This document shows, in pieces, positions 1 through 7,995 of a DNA stretch of 64,000 nt. This stretch comes from Rodentibacter sp901420285 (lineage in GTDB: Bacteria > Pseudomonadota > Gammaproteobacteria > Enterobacterales > Pasteurellaceae). The translations under genes were made by a program, and so were the position numbers. The DNA lies in NCBI RefSeq assembly GCF_041734645.1, contig NZ_CP162010.1, positions 62,001 to 126,000 on the forward strand, written 5' to 3'. The stretch's first letter is position 1. The number at the start of each line of letters is the position of its first letter. Below the pieces are notes generated by a model, which saw nothing but the letters and a program-made list of their open reading frames with translations, searched no databases and had not been told where the DNA came from.

Positions 1-65
1 CTGACAATTGCCGCTTCCGCCGGAGTTTCTTTTAACGTGGAGAATAAATATTGACTTGTACGCAT
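1..65 (-). CDS. proS: Prolyl-tRNA synthetase, N-terminal fragment (runs off the window)
   Basis: Reading the minus strand from the ATG at 63-65 gives about 21 codons beginning MRTSQYLFSTLKETPAEAA, the characteristic start of bacterial-type ProS, which charges tRNA-Pro in the cytoplasm. Only the extreme N-terminus is present; the rest lies beyond base 1. It sits downstream of potD on the same strand, separated by a uptake-sequence hairpin that should end potD transcription. The identification rests on a short but distinctive stretch. Confidence 0.8.
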   Translation of the reverse strand, partial: MRTSQYLFSTLKETPAEAAIV

Positions 66-118
66 TGATTTAACCTTAAATGCTTTAAATTGAGAAAAAA
101 AACGGCGAGAGTATAACA

Positions 119-148
119 AAAAGTGCGGTTATTTTTAACCGCACTTTT
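119..148 (-). terminator. Inverted uptake-sequence pair acting as potD terminator
   Basis: AAAAGTGCGGTT and AACCGCACTTTT form a perfect stem around a short T-rich loop just after the potD stop. Inverted AAGTGCGGT pairs are a well-known source of terminators in Haemophilus-type genomes. Confidence 0.8.
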
Positions 149-160
149 GAGAAAGAAAAA

Positions 161-1210
161 TTAATTGGTTTTCAGTTTATTCCAGTATTTTTCGTAAAGA
201 TCCACGGCCTCGCCGACATCGCCTTGCATAATGCCTTTTTCCACTTGTTCCGCCGGTGGGAAAAGGGTTGTGTCATTGGCAAGTTGCGGGCTCAATAAGG
301 CTTTTACACCTTCATTTGGCATAGAGAAACCCATGCGTTCTACCACCACTTTGGCGTTTTCAGGGCGAAGTAAAAAGTCAATGAATTTATGCGCATCTTC
401 GGCATTTTTGGCCGTTCTTGGAATGGCGTAGTTATCCATCCAGAAAATTGCGCCTTCTTTTGGATATACAAACTGTAGGCTCGGGTTTTCTTTGTGCGCC
501 AAATAGGCGGAACCGTTCCAAATCATACCGATAGCCGCTTCGCCTTGTACGTAAGGCACTTCTGGCGAGTCGGAGTTAAACGTAATCACATTTGGCAATA
601 ATTGCACCAAGCGTTCGTAAGCGGCTTTGATATCGTCTTCATGCGTCGTGTTCGGCGATTTACCTTCTAACAATAATGCTATGTGGAACACTTCGCGTGC
701 ATCGCTGGTTAACAATACTTTGTGTTTGAATTCCGGTTTCCATAAATCCGCCCAGCTCGTAATGGTTTTCGGGTCGATGTCGTCGGAATTGACTTCAATT
801 CCGGTTAAGCCATAAACATAAGGCAAGGAATATTTATTTTCCGGATCGAATTCTTTATTTAATAAATGCTTAGGCACTTGTTTTAAATTAGAAAGTTTAC
901 TTTTATCAAGGGGTTGTAACATATTTTCCTTGATCATTTTGTTTACGTAATAGCTTGAAGGAAATACCAAGTCGTAACCTGAGCCGGTATTTTCCGTCAA
1001 TTTTAATTTGGCATACATTTCTTCGTTGCTTTCAAAGGTGGAATAAATTACTTCCACGCCGGTTTCTTTGGTGAATTGGGCAACAAGATCAGAAGGCACA
1101 TAGTCCGTCCAGTTATAGACATAGAGTTTGTTAGCGAAAGCGGATGTCGCAAAAAGTGCGACGCCGGAAAGGAGAATTTTTTTGATGGAACGAACAAAGG
1201 ATTTTTTCAA
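161..1210 (-). CDS. potD: Spermidine/putrescine-binding periplasmic protein PotD
   Basis: A 349-aa solute-binding protein of the polyamine ABC uptake system, which captures spermidine or putrescine in the periplasm. The N-terminus is a clear signal peptide (basic start, hydrophobic core, cleavage near SAFA-NKL), followed by the PotD-type motif YNWTDYVPSDL. Length matches E. coli PotD (348 aa). The start codon is TTG at 1210, supported by a GGAGG ribosome site eight bases upstream. No potABC genes are beside it, so it must work with a permease encoded elsewhere. It is divergent from an FAD amine oxidoreductase, which hints at polyamine handling but does not prove it. Confidence 0.9.
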   Translation of the reverse strand: MKKSFVRSIKKILLSGVALFATSAFANKLYVYNWTDYVPSDLVAQFTKETGVEVIYSTFESNEEMYAKLKLTENTGSGYDLVFPSSYYVNKMIKENMLQPLDKSKLSNLKQVPKHLLNKEFDPENKYSLPYVYGLTGIEVNSDDIDPKTITSWADLWKPEFKHKVLLTSDAREVFHIALLLEGKSPNTTHEDDIKAAYERLVQLLPNVITFNSDSPEVPYVQGEAAIGMIWNGSAYLAHKENPSLQFVYPKEGAIFWMDNYAIPRTAKNAEDAHKFIDFLLRPENAKVVVERMGFSMPNEGVKALLSPQLANDTTLFPPAEQVEKGIMQGDVGEAVDLYEKYWNKLKTN

Positions 1211-1455
1211 TTTATTGACCTCCGAAGGGAAATAAACCTAATAGGAACAGACGTTTCCACAATATTTCGCCTGCCGTTACGGAGGGGAAGGATTTCAATG
1301 CGGTGCTGATTGGCACTTCCGTTGCCATTCCCGTTGCCACTCCCGCCACTGTTCTGCGACGGTTGGCCCCAAACAGAGGCGTGAAAATTGTGAATTAAGC
1401 CAAGTAAACGCGCAAAATTTACGCGCGCGGCAGTATAGCATTTTTTCTAAAGGGT

Positions 1456-1483
1456 TTGACATATTTCCCGGGCGGGGTAAGAT
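1456..1483 (+). promoter_or_regulatory. Sigma-70 promoter of the FAD oxidoreductase
   Basis: TTGACA at 1456-1461 and TAAGAT at 1478-1483 are separated by 16 bases. The first possible start codon of the long reading frame (TTG at 1456) is therefore the -35 box and not a translation start; the ATG at 1513 is the likely start. Confidence 0.65.
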
Positions 1484-1512
1484 TTCGCCGATTTTTTTCA
1501 ACGGACTTTTTT

Positions 1513-2808
1513 ATGCTGACTTTCGCCCATCAAGAACATATTCCTTCCTATTATTTTGATTCTCGCAATCAAGACTTCCAATTGCCTGCTTTAAGCCAAA
1601 TTGAACAAGCTGACGTATGCGTAATTGGCGCCGGCTTTTTTGGGCTATCCGCCGCCTTAGAACTGGCTGAAAAAGGTAAAAAAGTGATTGTATTGGAGGG
1701 CGCACGCGTAGGTTTCGGCGCCTCCGGACGAAGCGGCGGGCAAGCGATTAACGGCTTTGAAGAAGGTATTGACGAATACATTAAACAAGTGGGCTTCGAC
1801 AAAGCGCGCAAGCTGTGGGAAATGTCTTTGGAAGCCATTGACATCATCGACGAACGCATTGCCAAATACGGCATTCAATGTGATTGGAAAAAAGGCTATG
1901 CCACCTTGGCGTTAAACGATCGTCGCATGGATGATTTGATTGAAATGGAAAAAGCCAGCCACGAAAATTTTGGCTATCAAAATATGCAGCTTTGGGATAA
2001 AGCGCAATTAAAACGACATCTTGGCAGCGATATTTATGTGGGTGGCTTGTACGACAGTAATTCGGGCCATTTGCATCCGCTCAATTATTGCCTTGGTTTG
2101 GCGAAAGCCTGCCTTAATCTGGGTGTGCAGATTTTCGAACAATCGCCGGTGGTGGATTTAATTGAGAAAAACGGCGCGCTGGAAGTGAAAACCGACCGCA
2201 GTGCGGTTATCGCGCAAGACGTCATTTTGGCGGTCAACGCCTATATCGATGTTTTGCCGAACTCCATTCATCATGGCATTAATCGTAAAATTCTGCCGGT
2301 AGAAAGTTTTATTATCGCGACCGAACCTTTGAGCCAAACGCTGGCGGATTCGCTGATTAACAACGGCATGTCGGTGTGCGACAACAATTTATTGCTCGAT
2401 TATTATCGTTTAAGCGCGGATAATCGCCTGCTTTTTGGCAGTGATTCCAGTTCGGAAAAAGACATGATCGCCGTTATGCGGCGAAATATGCTGCATGTTT
2501 TCCCACAACTGGAAGACGTGAAAATTGATTACGGTTGGGCGGGACCGATTGATATGACGATGAATTCCACTCCGCATTTCGGTCGTATTTCTCCACACAT
2601 TTATTTCACACAAGGTTATTCCGGACATGGCGTGGCGCTCACCGGGCTGGCCGGTCGTATCGTGGCGGAAGCGATTTTGGGTGATGATCAACGCTTGCGA
2701 ATTTTTGAAGGACTGAAAGTTCCGTCGGTGTATGGTGGGAAAATCGTGAAGAATTTAGCGACTAAAATCGGCGTGCAATATTACAAATTTTTAGATCGAT
2801 TTCGTTAA
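1513..2808 (+). CDS. FAD-dependent amine oxidoreductase, DadA/PuuB (OrdL) family
   Basis: A 431-aa flavoprotein from the ATG at 1513; the in-frame TTG at 1456 falls in the -35 box. The dinucleotide-binding motif VIGAGFFGLSAALELAEKG near residue 45 and the C-terminal YFTQGYSGHGVALTGLAGR segment are typical of the DAO/PuuB group. PuuB oxidises gamma-glutamylputrescine in E. coli; relatives act on other amines and amino acids. No puuA, puuC or puuD is nearby, so the substrate is unproven. Divergent placement next to potD favours a polyamine-related amine as an inference only. It ends at a variant-uptake-word hairpin shared with comM. Confidence 0.75.
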   Translation: MLTFAHQEHIPSYYFDSRNQDFQLPALSQIEQADVCVIGAGFFGLSAALELAEKGKKVIVLEGARVGFGASGRSGGQAINGFEEGIDEYIKQVGFDKARKLWEMSLEAIDIIDERIAKYGIQCDWKKGYATLALNDRRMDDLIEMEKASHENFGYQNMQLWDKAQLKRHLGSDIYVGGLYDSNSGHLHPLNYCLGLAKACLNLGVQIFEQSPVVDLIEKNGALEVKTDRSAVIAQDVILAVNAYIDVLPNSIHHGINRKILPVESFIIATEPLSQTLADSLINNGMSVCDNNLLLDYYRLSADNRLLFGSDSSSEKDMIAVMRRNMLHVFPQLEDVKIDYGWAGPIDMTMNSTPHFGRISPHIYFTQGYSGHGVALTGLAGRIVAEAILGDDQRLRIFEGLKVPSVYGGKIVKNLATKIGVQYYKFLDRFR

Positions 2809-2830
2809 AAATTCTTTGCAACCAACACGC

Positions 2831-2874
2831 AAAATAGCACCGCATTGGAATTGCTTTCAATGCGGTGCTATTTT
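2831..2874. terminator. Long AATGCGGTGCT hairpin between convergent genes
   Basis: A 17-bp arm starting AAAATAGCACCGCATTG and its complement ending in TTTT flank a short loop. It lies between the convergent oxidoreductase and comM genes and is symmetric, so it could end transcription from both sides. One of seven such hairpins in the window. Confidence 0.7.
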
Positions 2875-2900
2875 GACACCATAACGCTTATCCGTACTGC

Positions 2901-4430
2901 TCACATATTCGCCAGCTTCTGTAGTAATCGATCCATTGCGCGATATCCCAGCGCCTCCGCCAAGTGCGGTTGGCCGATTTGGGTTTCGCCGTTGAGATCG
3001 GCAATTGTGCGCGAAACTTTCAAAATACGATGATAAGCGCGCACGGAAAGGCCAAGCTTGTTGAGTGCCTTTTCCAAAAATAACGCATCTTTTTCATTTA
3101 ATTTACAATCACGATCAATTTCTTTGCCGGTTAAATAAGCATTGATTTTTCCCGCCCTTGCCAGTTGAATTTCGCGTACTTTTAATACTTTTTCTCGCAC
3201 TTGCTCGCTGGTTTCGCCGCGATCACCGGAATTTTGTAAACTGCCTTGCGGCAATAACGGCACTTCGATGGAGAGATCGAAGCGATCTAAAAACGGCCCC
3301 GATAAACGATTCAAATAACGCATGACTTGTTGTGGCGAAGTGCGGTTGTGCGTGCCGGTGTAATGTCCGGTCGGACTCGGATTCATTGCCGCGACTAATT
3401 GAAAACGCGCAGGAAATTGAATTTTCGCATTGGCACGTGAAATGATGATTTCACCGCTTTCTAACGGTTGGCGCAGCGCATCCAAGACTTTGCGTTCAAA
3501 TTCCGGCAATTCATCAAGAAAAAGTACGCCGTTGGTGGCGAGAGAAATTTCGCCGGGTTTCGGAATGGTTCCGCCGCCCACTAGCGCCGGCATAGAGGCA
3601 CTGTGATGCGGTGCTCTAAAGGGACGTTGTTTCCAGTTCTGAAAATTCAATTCGTTTTGCACCAAGCTGGTGACGGAGGCGGTTTCTATCGCTTCTTGAT
3701 CGCTCATTTCCGGTAAAAGCCCGGTCAATCGGCTTGCCAACATGGTTTTGCCGGTACCTGGTGGGCCTAGAAATAACAGATTATGCTGTCCTGCGGCGGC
3801 AATGGTTAGCGCCCGTTTAGCGTGTTGCTGCCCGATAATATCGGTTAAATCAAGCGGATTCTTGCCGGGAAAATCAATCACATCTTCTTGCGTTAAATCG
3901 GAGGCGAGAGGCAATCTCATCTGATTATTGAGAAACTGCACCACATCTAACAAGGTTTGTGCAAAATAAGTATTTTGTTCGGAGACTAACGAAGCCTCAT
4001 TCGCGTTCTGCTTGGCGATGATCAGTTCGCGTTTTGATTTTTGTGCCGCCAGAATGGCCGGAATGACACCATGCACGCCGCGTAAATGGCCCGTCAATGC
4101 CAGTTCGCCGACAAATTCAAATTGCTTCAAACGGCTTATATCAAGCTGTTCCGAGGCAGCAAGAATGCCTAGTGCAATGGGCAAATCGAATCGTCCGCCT
4201 TCTTTTGGCAAATCCGCCGGTGCCAGATTAACGGTAATGCGTTTGGCCGGATATTTGAATTGTGCGTTCATTAACGCGCTGCGTACCCGATCTTGCGCTT
4301 CTTTTACCGTTTTTTCCGGCAATCCGACAAGCGTAAAACCCGGTTTGCCGTTACTCAAGTGAACTTCTATGGTGACGAGCGGTGCTTGTACGCCCATGGA
4401 GGCGCGGCTGTAAACAATAGCGAGGGACAT
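2901..4430 (-). CDS. comM: Competence-related AAA+ helicase ComM (YifB/Mg-chelatase-like)
   Basis: A 509-aa protein starting at MSLAIVYSRAS; the upstream extension is rejected because AAGGATAT before 4430 is a good ribosome site. The N-terminal ChlI-like domain (about 1-170) is followed by an AAA domain with Walker A GPPGTGKT at 222-229, Walker B GVLFLDELPEF and a C-terminal Mg-chelatase lid. ComM is a hexameric helicase that drives branch migration during integration of transforming DNA in the cytoplasm. A competence-type CRP-S site lies 93 bases upstream, consistent with membership of the Sxy regulon. engB precedes it, separated by a terminator. Confidence 0.93.
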   Translation of the reverse strand: MSLAIVYSRASMGVQAPLVTIEVHLSNGKPGFTLVGLPEKTVKEAQDRVRSALMNAQFKYPAKRITVNLAPADLPKEGGRFDLPIALGILAASEQLDISRLKQFEFVGELALTGHLRGVHGVIPAILAAQKSKRELIIAKQNANEASLVSEQNTYFAQTLLDVVQFLNNQMRLPLASDLTQEDVIDFPGKNPLDLTDIIGQQHAKRALTIAAAGQHNLLFLGPPGTGKTMLASRLTGLLPEMSDQEAIETASVTSLVQNELNFQNWKQRPFRAPHHSASMPALVGGGTIPKPGEISLATNGVLFLDELPEFERKVLDALRQPLESGEIIISRANAKIQFPARFQLVAAMNPSPTGHYTGTHNRTSPQQVMRYLNRLSGPFLDRFDLSIEVPLLPQGSLQNSGDRGETSEQVREKVLKVREIQLARAGKINAYLTGKEIDRDCKLNEKDALFLEKALNKLGLSVRAYHRILKVSRTIADLNGETQIGQPHLAEALGYRAMDRLLQKLANM

Positions 4431-4474
4431 AATATCCTTAACATACATTAAACTTAAAAAAGTTTTCGCACGAT

Positions 4475-4516
4475 AAAAAAAGCGTCTGACGAAATCATTC
4501 ATCAGACGCTTTTTTT
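4475..4516 (-). terminator. Rho-independent terminator of engB
   Basis: Stem AGCGTCTGA/TCAGACGCT with A/T runs on both sides. It lies between engB and comM and overlaps the edge of the CRP-S site. Confidence 0.85.
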
Positions 4517-4534
4517 GCGATCCGGCTCGCAAAG
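4513..4534 (-). promoter_or_regulatory. CRP-S (competence regulatory element) upstream of comM
   Basis: The site reads TGCGA, six bases, TCGCA, the exact half-sites of the Haemophilus CRP-S element that needs both CRP and Sxy (ordinary CRP sites are TGTGA/TCACA), with flanking T and A runs. Its centre is about 60 bases before a start predicted from a TATCGT -10 box at 4470-4475, which fits activator position -61. Seen in sequence; function inferred from the known regulon. Confidence 0.8.
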
Positions 4535-4542
4535 TACAGATT

Positions 4543-5157
4543 TTACTCGACAAAAACCGGCGAAAACCATTCGTCTAATTTGGCCGCGAGTTTGTCGATG
4601 CCGATTTTATTTTGCGCTGAAAAGGCTTCTGTTTGAATATCACCTTGGAACGGCAAAATGGCTTCACGCACCATTTTAACTTGCTTGGCTCTTGCACTTT
4701 GGCTCAACTTGTCCGCTTTGGTCAGTAATAACAACACCGGCAAATCGGCGGAAACCGCCCATTCAATCAGTTGTTGGTCGAGATCTTTTAACGGATGACG
4801 AATATCCATCAACACCACGAGCCCTGCCAAACATTCGCGTTTTTGCAAATATTCACCGAGAGATTTTTGCCATTGGCGCTTCATTTGTTCCGGCACGGCG
4901 GCATAGCCATAACCCGGCAAATCCACCAATTTACAGTTCGGCTCCACTTCAAACAAATTGATTAACTGCGTGCGCCCCGGCGTTTTGGAAGTACGGGCAA
5001 GGCTTTTTTGGTTGGTCAGCGCGTTCAATGCGGTGGACTTTCCCGCATTGGAACGACCGGCAAAGGCGATTTCAATGCCCGTATCACTGGGAATCGCGTG
5101 GATATTCGGTGAACTGGTTAGAAAATGCGTTTTGTGGTAATTCAATTTGACAGGCAT
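4543..5157 (-). CDS. engB: Ribosome-biogenesis GTPase EngB (YsxC/YihA)
   Basis: A 204-aa small GTPase of the TrmE-Era-EngA-EngB family, required for late assembly of the large ribosomal subunit. G-box motifs are visible in order: GRSNAGKST (G1, about residue 35), DLPGYGYA (G3) and LLTKADK (G4). Length is normal. Transcribed alone, ending at the hairpin at 4475-4516, so comM downstream has its own control. Confidence 0.93.
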   Translation of the reverse strand: MPVKLNYHKTHFLTSSPNIHAIPSDTGIEIAFAGRSNAGKSTALNALTNQKSLARTSKTPGRTQLINLFEVEPNCKLVDLPGYGYAAVPEQMKRQWQKSLGEYLQKRECLAGLVVLMDIRHPLKDLDQQLIEWAVSADLPVLLLLTKADKLSQSARAKQVKMVREAILPFQGDIQTEAFSAQNKIGIDKLAAKLDEWFSPVFVE

Positions 5158-5432
5158 AAAAATTCCTTATTACTTATTGATAGTGCCATTGCGCTCGAAA
5201 ATTGCCGCGTAGCATAGCATAGATTGTTTTTGGGTGCGGCAAAACTTTCCAATGCGGTGCTGTTTTTGATTGTCACTTTATTTGCCAAACCGGTTGCCGT
5301 CGACCATAGTGATTGGAAAATAAAAAGTTAATGCGTCGTTAAAAACTATCGGTAATATTCGCGTTTCTCACTATCACTTCAAATCTGAATTATGATATCG
5401 TAGCGCCCATCAATCGAGACAAGGAGCACACA

Positions 5433-6386
5433 ATGACAACTCAATTAGATTCACTTCGCAGCATGACCGTGGTAGTGGCCGATACCGGCGATATCGAAGC
5501 GATCAAAAAATACCAACCGCAAGATGCGACGACCAATCCTTCATTAATTTTAAGCGCGTCCGCACTGCCGCAATATGCTCCGTTGATTGACGAAGCGATC
5601 GCTTACGCGAAAGCGCAAAGCGCGGATAAAGCGCAACAACTGGTTGATGCGGAAGATAAATTGGCGGTAAATATCGGCTTGGAAATTTTAAAAATTGTGC
5701 CGGGACGTATTTCCACTGAAGTAGACGCGCGCCTTTCTTACGACACTCAAGCGACGGTAGAGAAAGCGCGTAAACTTATCGCGCTTTACAATGCAGCGGG
5801 CATTTCAAACGAGCGTATTTTGATTAAAATTGCGTCCACTTGGCAAGGTATCCGTGCGGCGGAAATTCTGGAAAAAGAAGGCATTAATTGTAACTTGACT
5901 TTATTATTCTCCGAAGCTCAAGCACGTGCGTGCGCGGAAGCGGGCGTGTACTTAATTTCGCCGTTCGTAGGGCGTATTTTGGACTGGTACAAAGCCAATT
6001 CCGACAAAAAAGAGTATGCGCCGTCAGAAGATCCGGGCGTAATTTCGGTGACTAAAATTTATAATTACTACAAGGCACACGGCTATAATACCGTCGTGAT
6101 GGGGGCAAGTTTCCGCAATGTTGGTGAAATCGTCGAGCTTGCCGGTTGTGACCGCTTAACCATTGCGCCGACTTTGTTAAAAGCGTTACAAGAAAACTCG
6201 ACCGCATTGGTACGTAAACTTGACTATCAAGGCGAGCTGAAAGCCAAGCCACAACCATTGAGCGAAGCAGAGTTTTATTGGCAGCACAACAGCGATCCGA
6301 TGGCTGTTGAAAAACTGGCCGAAGGTATTCGTAAATTCGCCATTGACCAAGAAAAATTAGAAGTAATGCTTGCGGCAAAATTATAA
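5433..6386 (+). CDS. talB: Transaldolase B
   Basis: A 317-aa transaldolase of the pentose phosphate pathway that moves a dihydroxyacetone unit between sedoheptulose-7-phosphate and glyceraldehyde-3-phosphate. The Schiff-base lysine is Lys132 in RILIKIAST, and the N-terminal DATTNPSLIL motif is present. Length equals E. coli TalB (317). A strong AAGGAG ribosome site lies eleven bases before the ATG. Monocistronic, with its own terminator. The 275 bases before it hold one CAATGCGGTGCT-like word at about 5250 and no other gene that I can see. Confidence 0.96.
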   Translation: MTTQLDSLRSMTVVVADTGDIEAIKKYQPQDATTNPSLILSASALPQYAPLIDEAIAYAKAQSADKAQQLVDAEDKLAVNIGLEILKIVPGRISTEVDARLSYDTQATVEKARKLIALYNAAGISNERILIKIASTWQGIRAAEILEKEGINCNLTLLFSEAQARACAEAGVYLISPFVGRILDWYKANSDKKEYAPSEDPGVISVTKIYNYYKAHGYNTVVMGASFRNVGEIVELAGCDRLTIAPTLLKALQENSTALVRKLDYQGELKAKPQPLSEAEFYWQHNSDPMAVEKLAEGIRKFAIDQEKLEVMLAAKL

Positions 6387-6409
6387 TTTTGGTCAAACCT
6401 GCAATGAAG

Positions 6410-6444
6410 ACGGTCGTTATTTGATGAAATAACGACCGTTTTTT
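6410..6444 (+). terminator. Terminator of talB
   Basis: Perfect 13-bp stem (ACGGTCGTTATTT and its complement) with a GATG loop, followed by TTTTTT. Confidence 0.9.
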
Positions 6445-6561
6445 ATATCTCTAAGTTAGAGAAATCACTCTTTTTTAGTAGAAATCTGCATTTAATCTTG
6501 ACTGGATCGCTCAATTGTTAAAGAATCTGTGTCCTATTTCGCTTTGGATTGCCGATAATTT

Positions 6562-6705
6562 ATGCAGTTTCGAATGAATTACCTACAGTCAGATAGTGAA
6601 ATCAGCACCGCATTGAAACCCATTGAGGTTATCCGTCGTGACTTGCGCAATCGTATTACGCATGAACCTGATCCGGAAGTGTCTTTTAAAAACGCAACGG
6701 AATAA
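6562..6705 (+). pseudogene. 47-codon open frame, possible gene remnant
   Basis: ATG at 6562 to TAA at 6705 encodes 47 residues with the core IRRDLRNRITHEPDPE. The RN-x4-HE spacing is reminiscent of HEPN/HepT-like proteins (R-x4-6-H motif), of which this would be only a C-terminal piece. There is no clear ribosome site. The sequence also contains the dispersed word AGCACCGCATTG. It is followed by a hairpin terminator (6714-6744). It could equally be a chance frame; I treat it as a weak remnant. Confidence 0.25.
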
Positions 6706-6713
6706 AATTATAA

Positions 6714-6744
6714 AAAATGCGGTGAAATTCACCGCATTTTTTTA
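6714..6744 (+). terminator. Hairpin terminator built from AATGCGGTG
   Basis: AAAAATGCGGTGAA pairs with TTCACCGCATTTTT, with a T run after it. It stands before the his promoter and should insulate the operon. Confidence 0.75.
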
Positions 6745-6779
6745 TACCGATTTACTTCCTCACATTTAACAAAAAGTAT

Positions 6780-6808
6780 TTGCAATGAGGAAGCGATTTG
6801 ATTATAGT
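6780..6808 (+). promoter_or_regulatory. his operon promoter
   Basis: TTGCAA at 6780-6785 and TATAGT at 6803-6808 with a 17-base spacer, starting transcription about 20 bases before the leader peptide. Confidence 0.65.
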
Positions 6809-6835
6809 CGGGTCATTCTATTTTTAAGGAACAAT

Positions 6836-6880
6836 ATGATGAACTTAATTCGTACTAACCGCCATCACCACCGCACCTGA
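6836..6880 (+). CDS. hisL: Histidine operon leader peptide
   Basis: A 14-residue frame with three consecutive His codons and flanking Arg codons: MMNLIRTNRHHHRT. An AAGGA ribosome site lies upstream and a transcription attenuator follows at 6954-6993. By analogy with enterobacterial hisL, ribosome stalling at the His codons when charged tRNA-His is scarce would prevent terminator formation and allow expression of hisGDCB. E. coli hisL has seven His codons; here there are only three, so control may be looser. Confidence 0.88.
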   Translation: MMNLIRTNRHHHRT

Positions 6881-6953
6881 TTATCTTTCAGGCGTGTGTG
6901 TATGGCTGGAAGATATTGTACATCTTCCGAGTAATACGACGTCATAATGATAC

Positions 6954-6993
6954 AACCCCTCGGAAGGCAACTTTCGAGGGGTTTTGCTTTTTT
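6954..6993 (+). terminator. Attenuator terminator of the his operon
   Basis: AACCCCTCG pairs with CGAGGGGTT, followed by GCTTTTTT. An upstream hairpin (GGAAGATATTGTACATCTTCC-like, 6908-6929) and the leader peptide provide the alternative structures needed for attenuation. It lies 28 bases before hisG. Confidence 0.88.
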
Positions 6994-7020
6994 AGATTTT
7001 CACAGAATGAGGGTAACAAC

Positions 7021-7920
7021 ATGACTGACAAACAACGTTTACGCATTGCCATGCAAAAGAAAGGTCGTTTAAGCAAAGACTGCGCGGAATTGCTGAGTCA
7101 ATGCGGTGTTAAAATTAACTGGAATGAGCAACGCCTCATCGCATATGCGGAAAATATGCTTATTGAAATCCTGCGAGTGCGTGATGACGATATTCCCGGC
7201 TTGATTTTTGACGGTGTGGCAGATCTCGGCATTATCGGTGAAAACGTGCTTGAGGAAGAAGAATTAGGACGCTTGGCTGCCGGAGAAACAGTCGCTTATA
7301 AAAAACTGCGTCAGTTGGATTTTGGCGGTTGTCGTTTATCTTTAGCTGTCGATCGCGATCAGCAATACAACAACGTGCAGGATTTCGCCAATGCCCGCAT
7401 TGCCACCTCCTACCCGAATTTACTCAAACGTTATATGAAAGAACAAGGTGTGCCGTTTAAAAGCACGTTACTGAACGGCTCGGTGGAAGTTGCTCCGAGT
7501 GCCGGACTGGCCGATGCCATTTGTGATTTGGTGTCTTCCGGCGCCACCTTGGAAGCCAATGGCTTGAAAGAAGTGGAAGTGATTTACCGCTCCAAAGCCT
7601 GTTTAATTCAACGTGCAGAACCTTTAAGCAGCGATAAACAAGTCTTGGTAGATAGACTGCTCACCCGCATTCAAGGCGTGCAACAAGCCGCCGAATCCAA
7701 ATACATTATGCTACACGCGCCGAAAAATAAACTCGAAGAAATTACTGCACTTTTACCCGGTGTGGAAAATCCAACGATTCTGCTGCTGGCGCATGATAAT
7801 TCCAAAGTAGCCATGCACGTGGTCAGCCAAGAAAATCTGTTCTGGGAAACCATGGAACAATTGAAAGAAGTCGGAGCCAGTTCAATTTTGGTGTTACCGA
7901 TTGAAAAAATGTTGGAGTGA
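7021..7920 (+). CDS. hisG: ATP phosphoribosyltransferase (long form)
   Basis: A 299-aa enzyme for the first step of histidine synthesis, joining ATP and PRPP. The ATG at 7021 (MTDKQRLRIAMQKKGRL) with GAGGGT upstream is chosen over an upstream frame that reads through the attenuator. The length and the C-terminal segment (PGVENPTILLLAHDN onward) show the long HisG form with its own ACT-like regulatory domain, normally feedback-inhibited by histidine, so HisZ is not needed. First gene of hisGDCB. Confidence 0.96.
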   Translation: MTDKQRLRIAMQKKGRLSKDCAELLSQCGVKINWNEQRLIAYAENMLIEILRVRDDDIPGLIFDGVADLGIIGENVLEEEELGRLAAGETVAYKKLRQLDFGGCRLSLAVDRDQQYNNVQDFANARIATSYPNLLKRYMKEQGVPFKSTLLNGSVEVAPSAGLADAICDLVSSGATLEANGLKEVEVIYRSKACLIQRAEPLSSDKQVLVDRLLTRIQGVQQAAESKYIMLHAPKNKLEEITALLPGVENPTILLLAHDNSKVAMHVVSQENLFWETMEQLKEVGASSILVLPIEKMLE

Positions 7921-7995
7921 TTTGTTATTTTCTTTGTGTTGCCAAAGAAAGCAACCAAATAAAAACAGCGTTAAATAAAAGGAAGGTTTTGTATT

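Noticed and set aside
1456..1512. N-terminal extension of the FAD oxidoreductase from TTG
   Set aside because: The TTG is the -35 box of a good promoter, and the family start matches ATG 1513.
6898..7020. Longer hisG frame beginning upstream
   Set aside because: It would be translated through the attenuator; ATG 7021 has a ribosome site and the conserved N-terminus.
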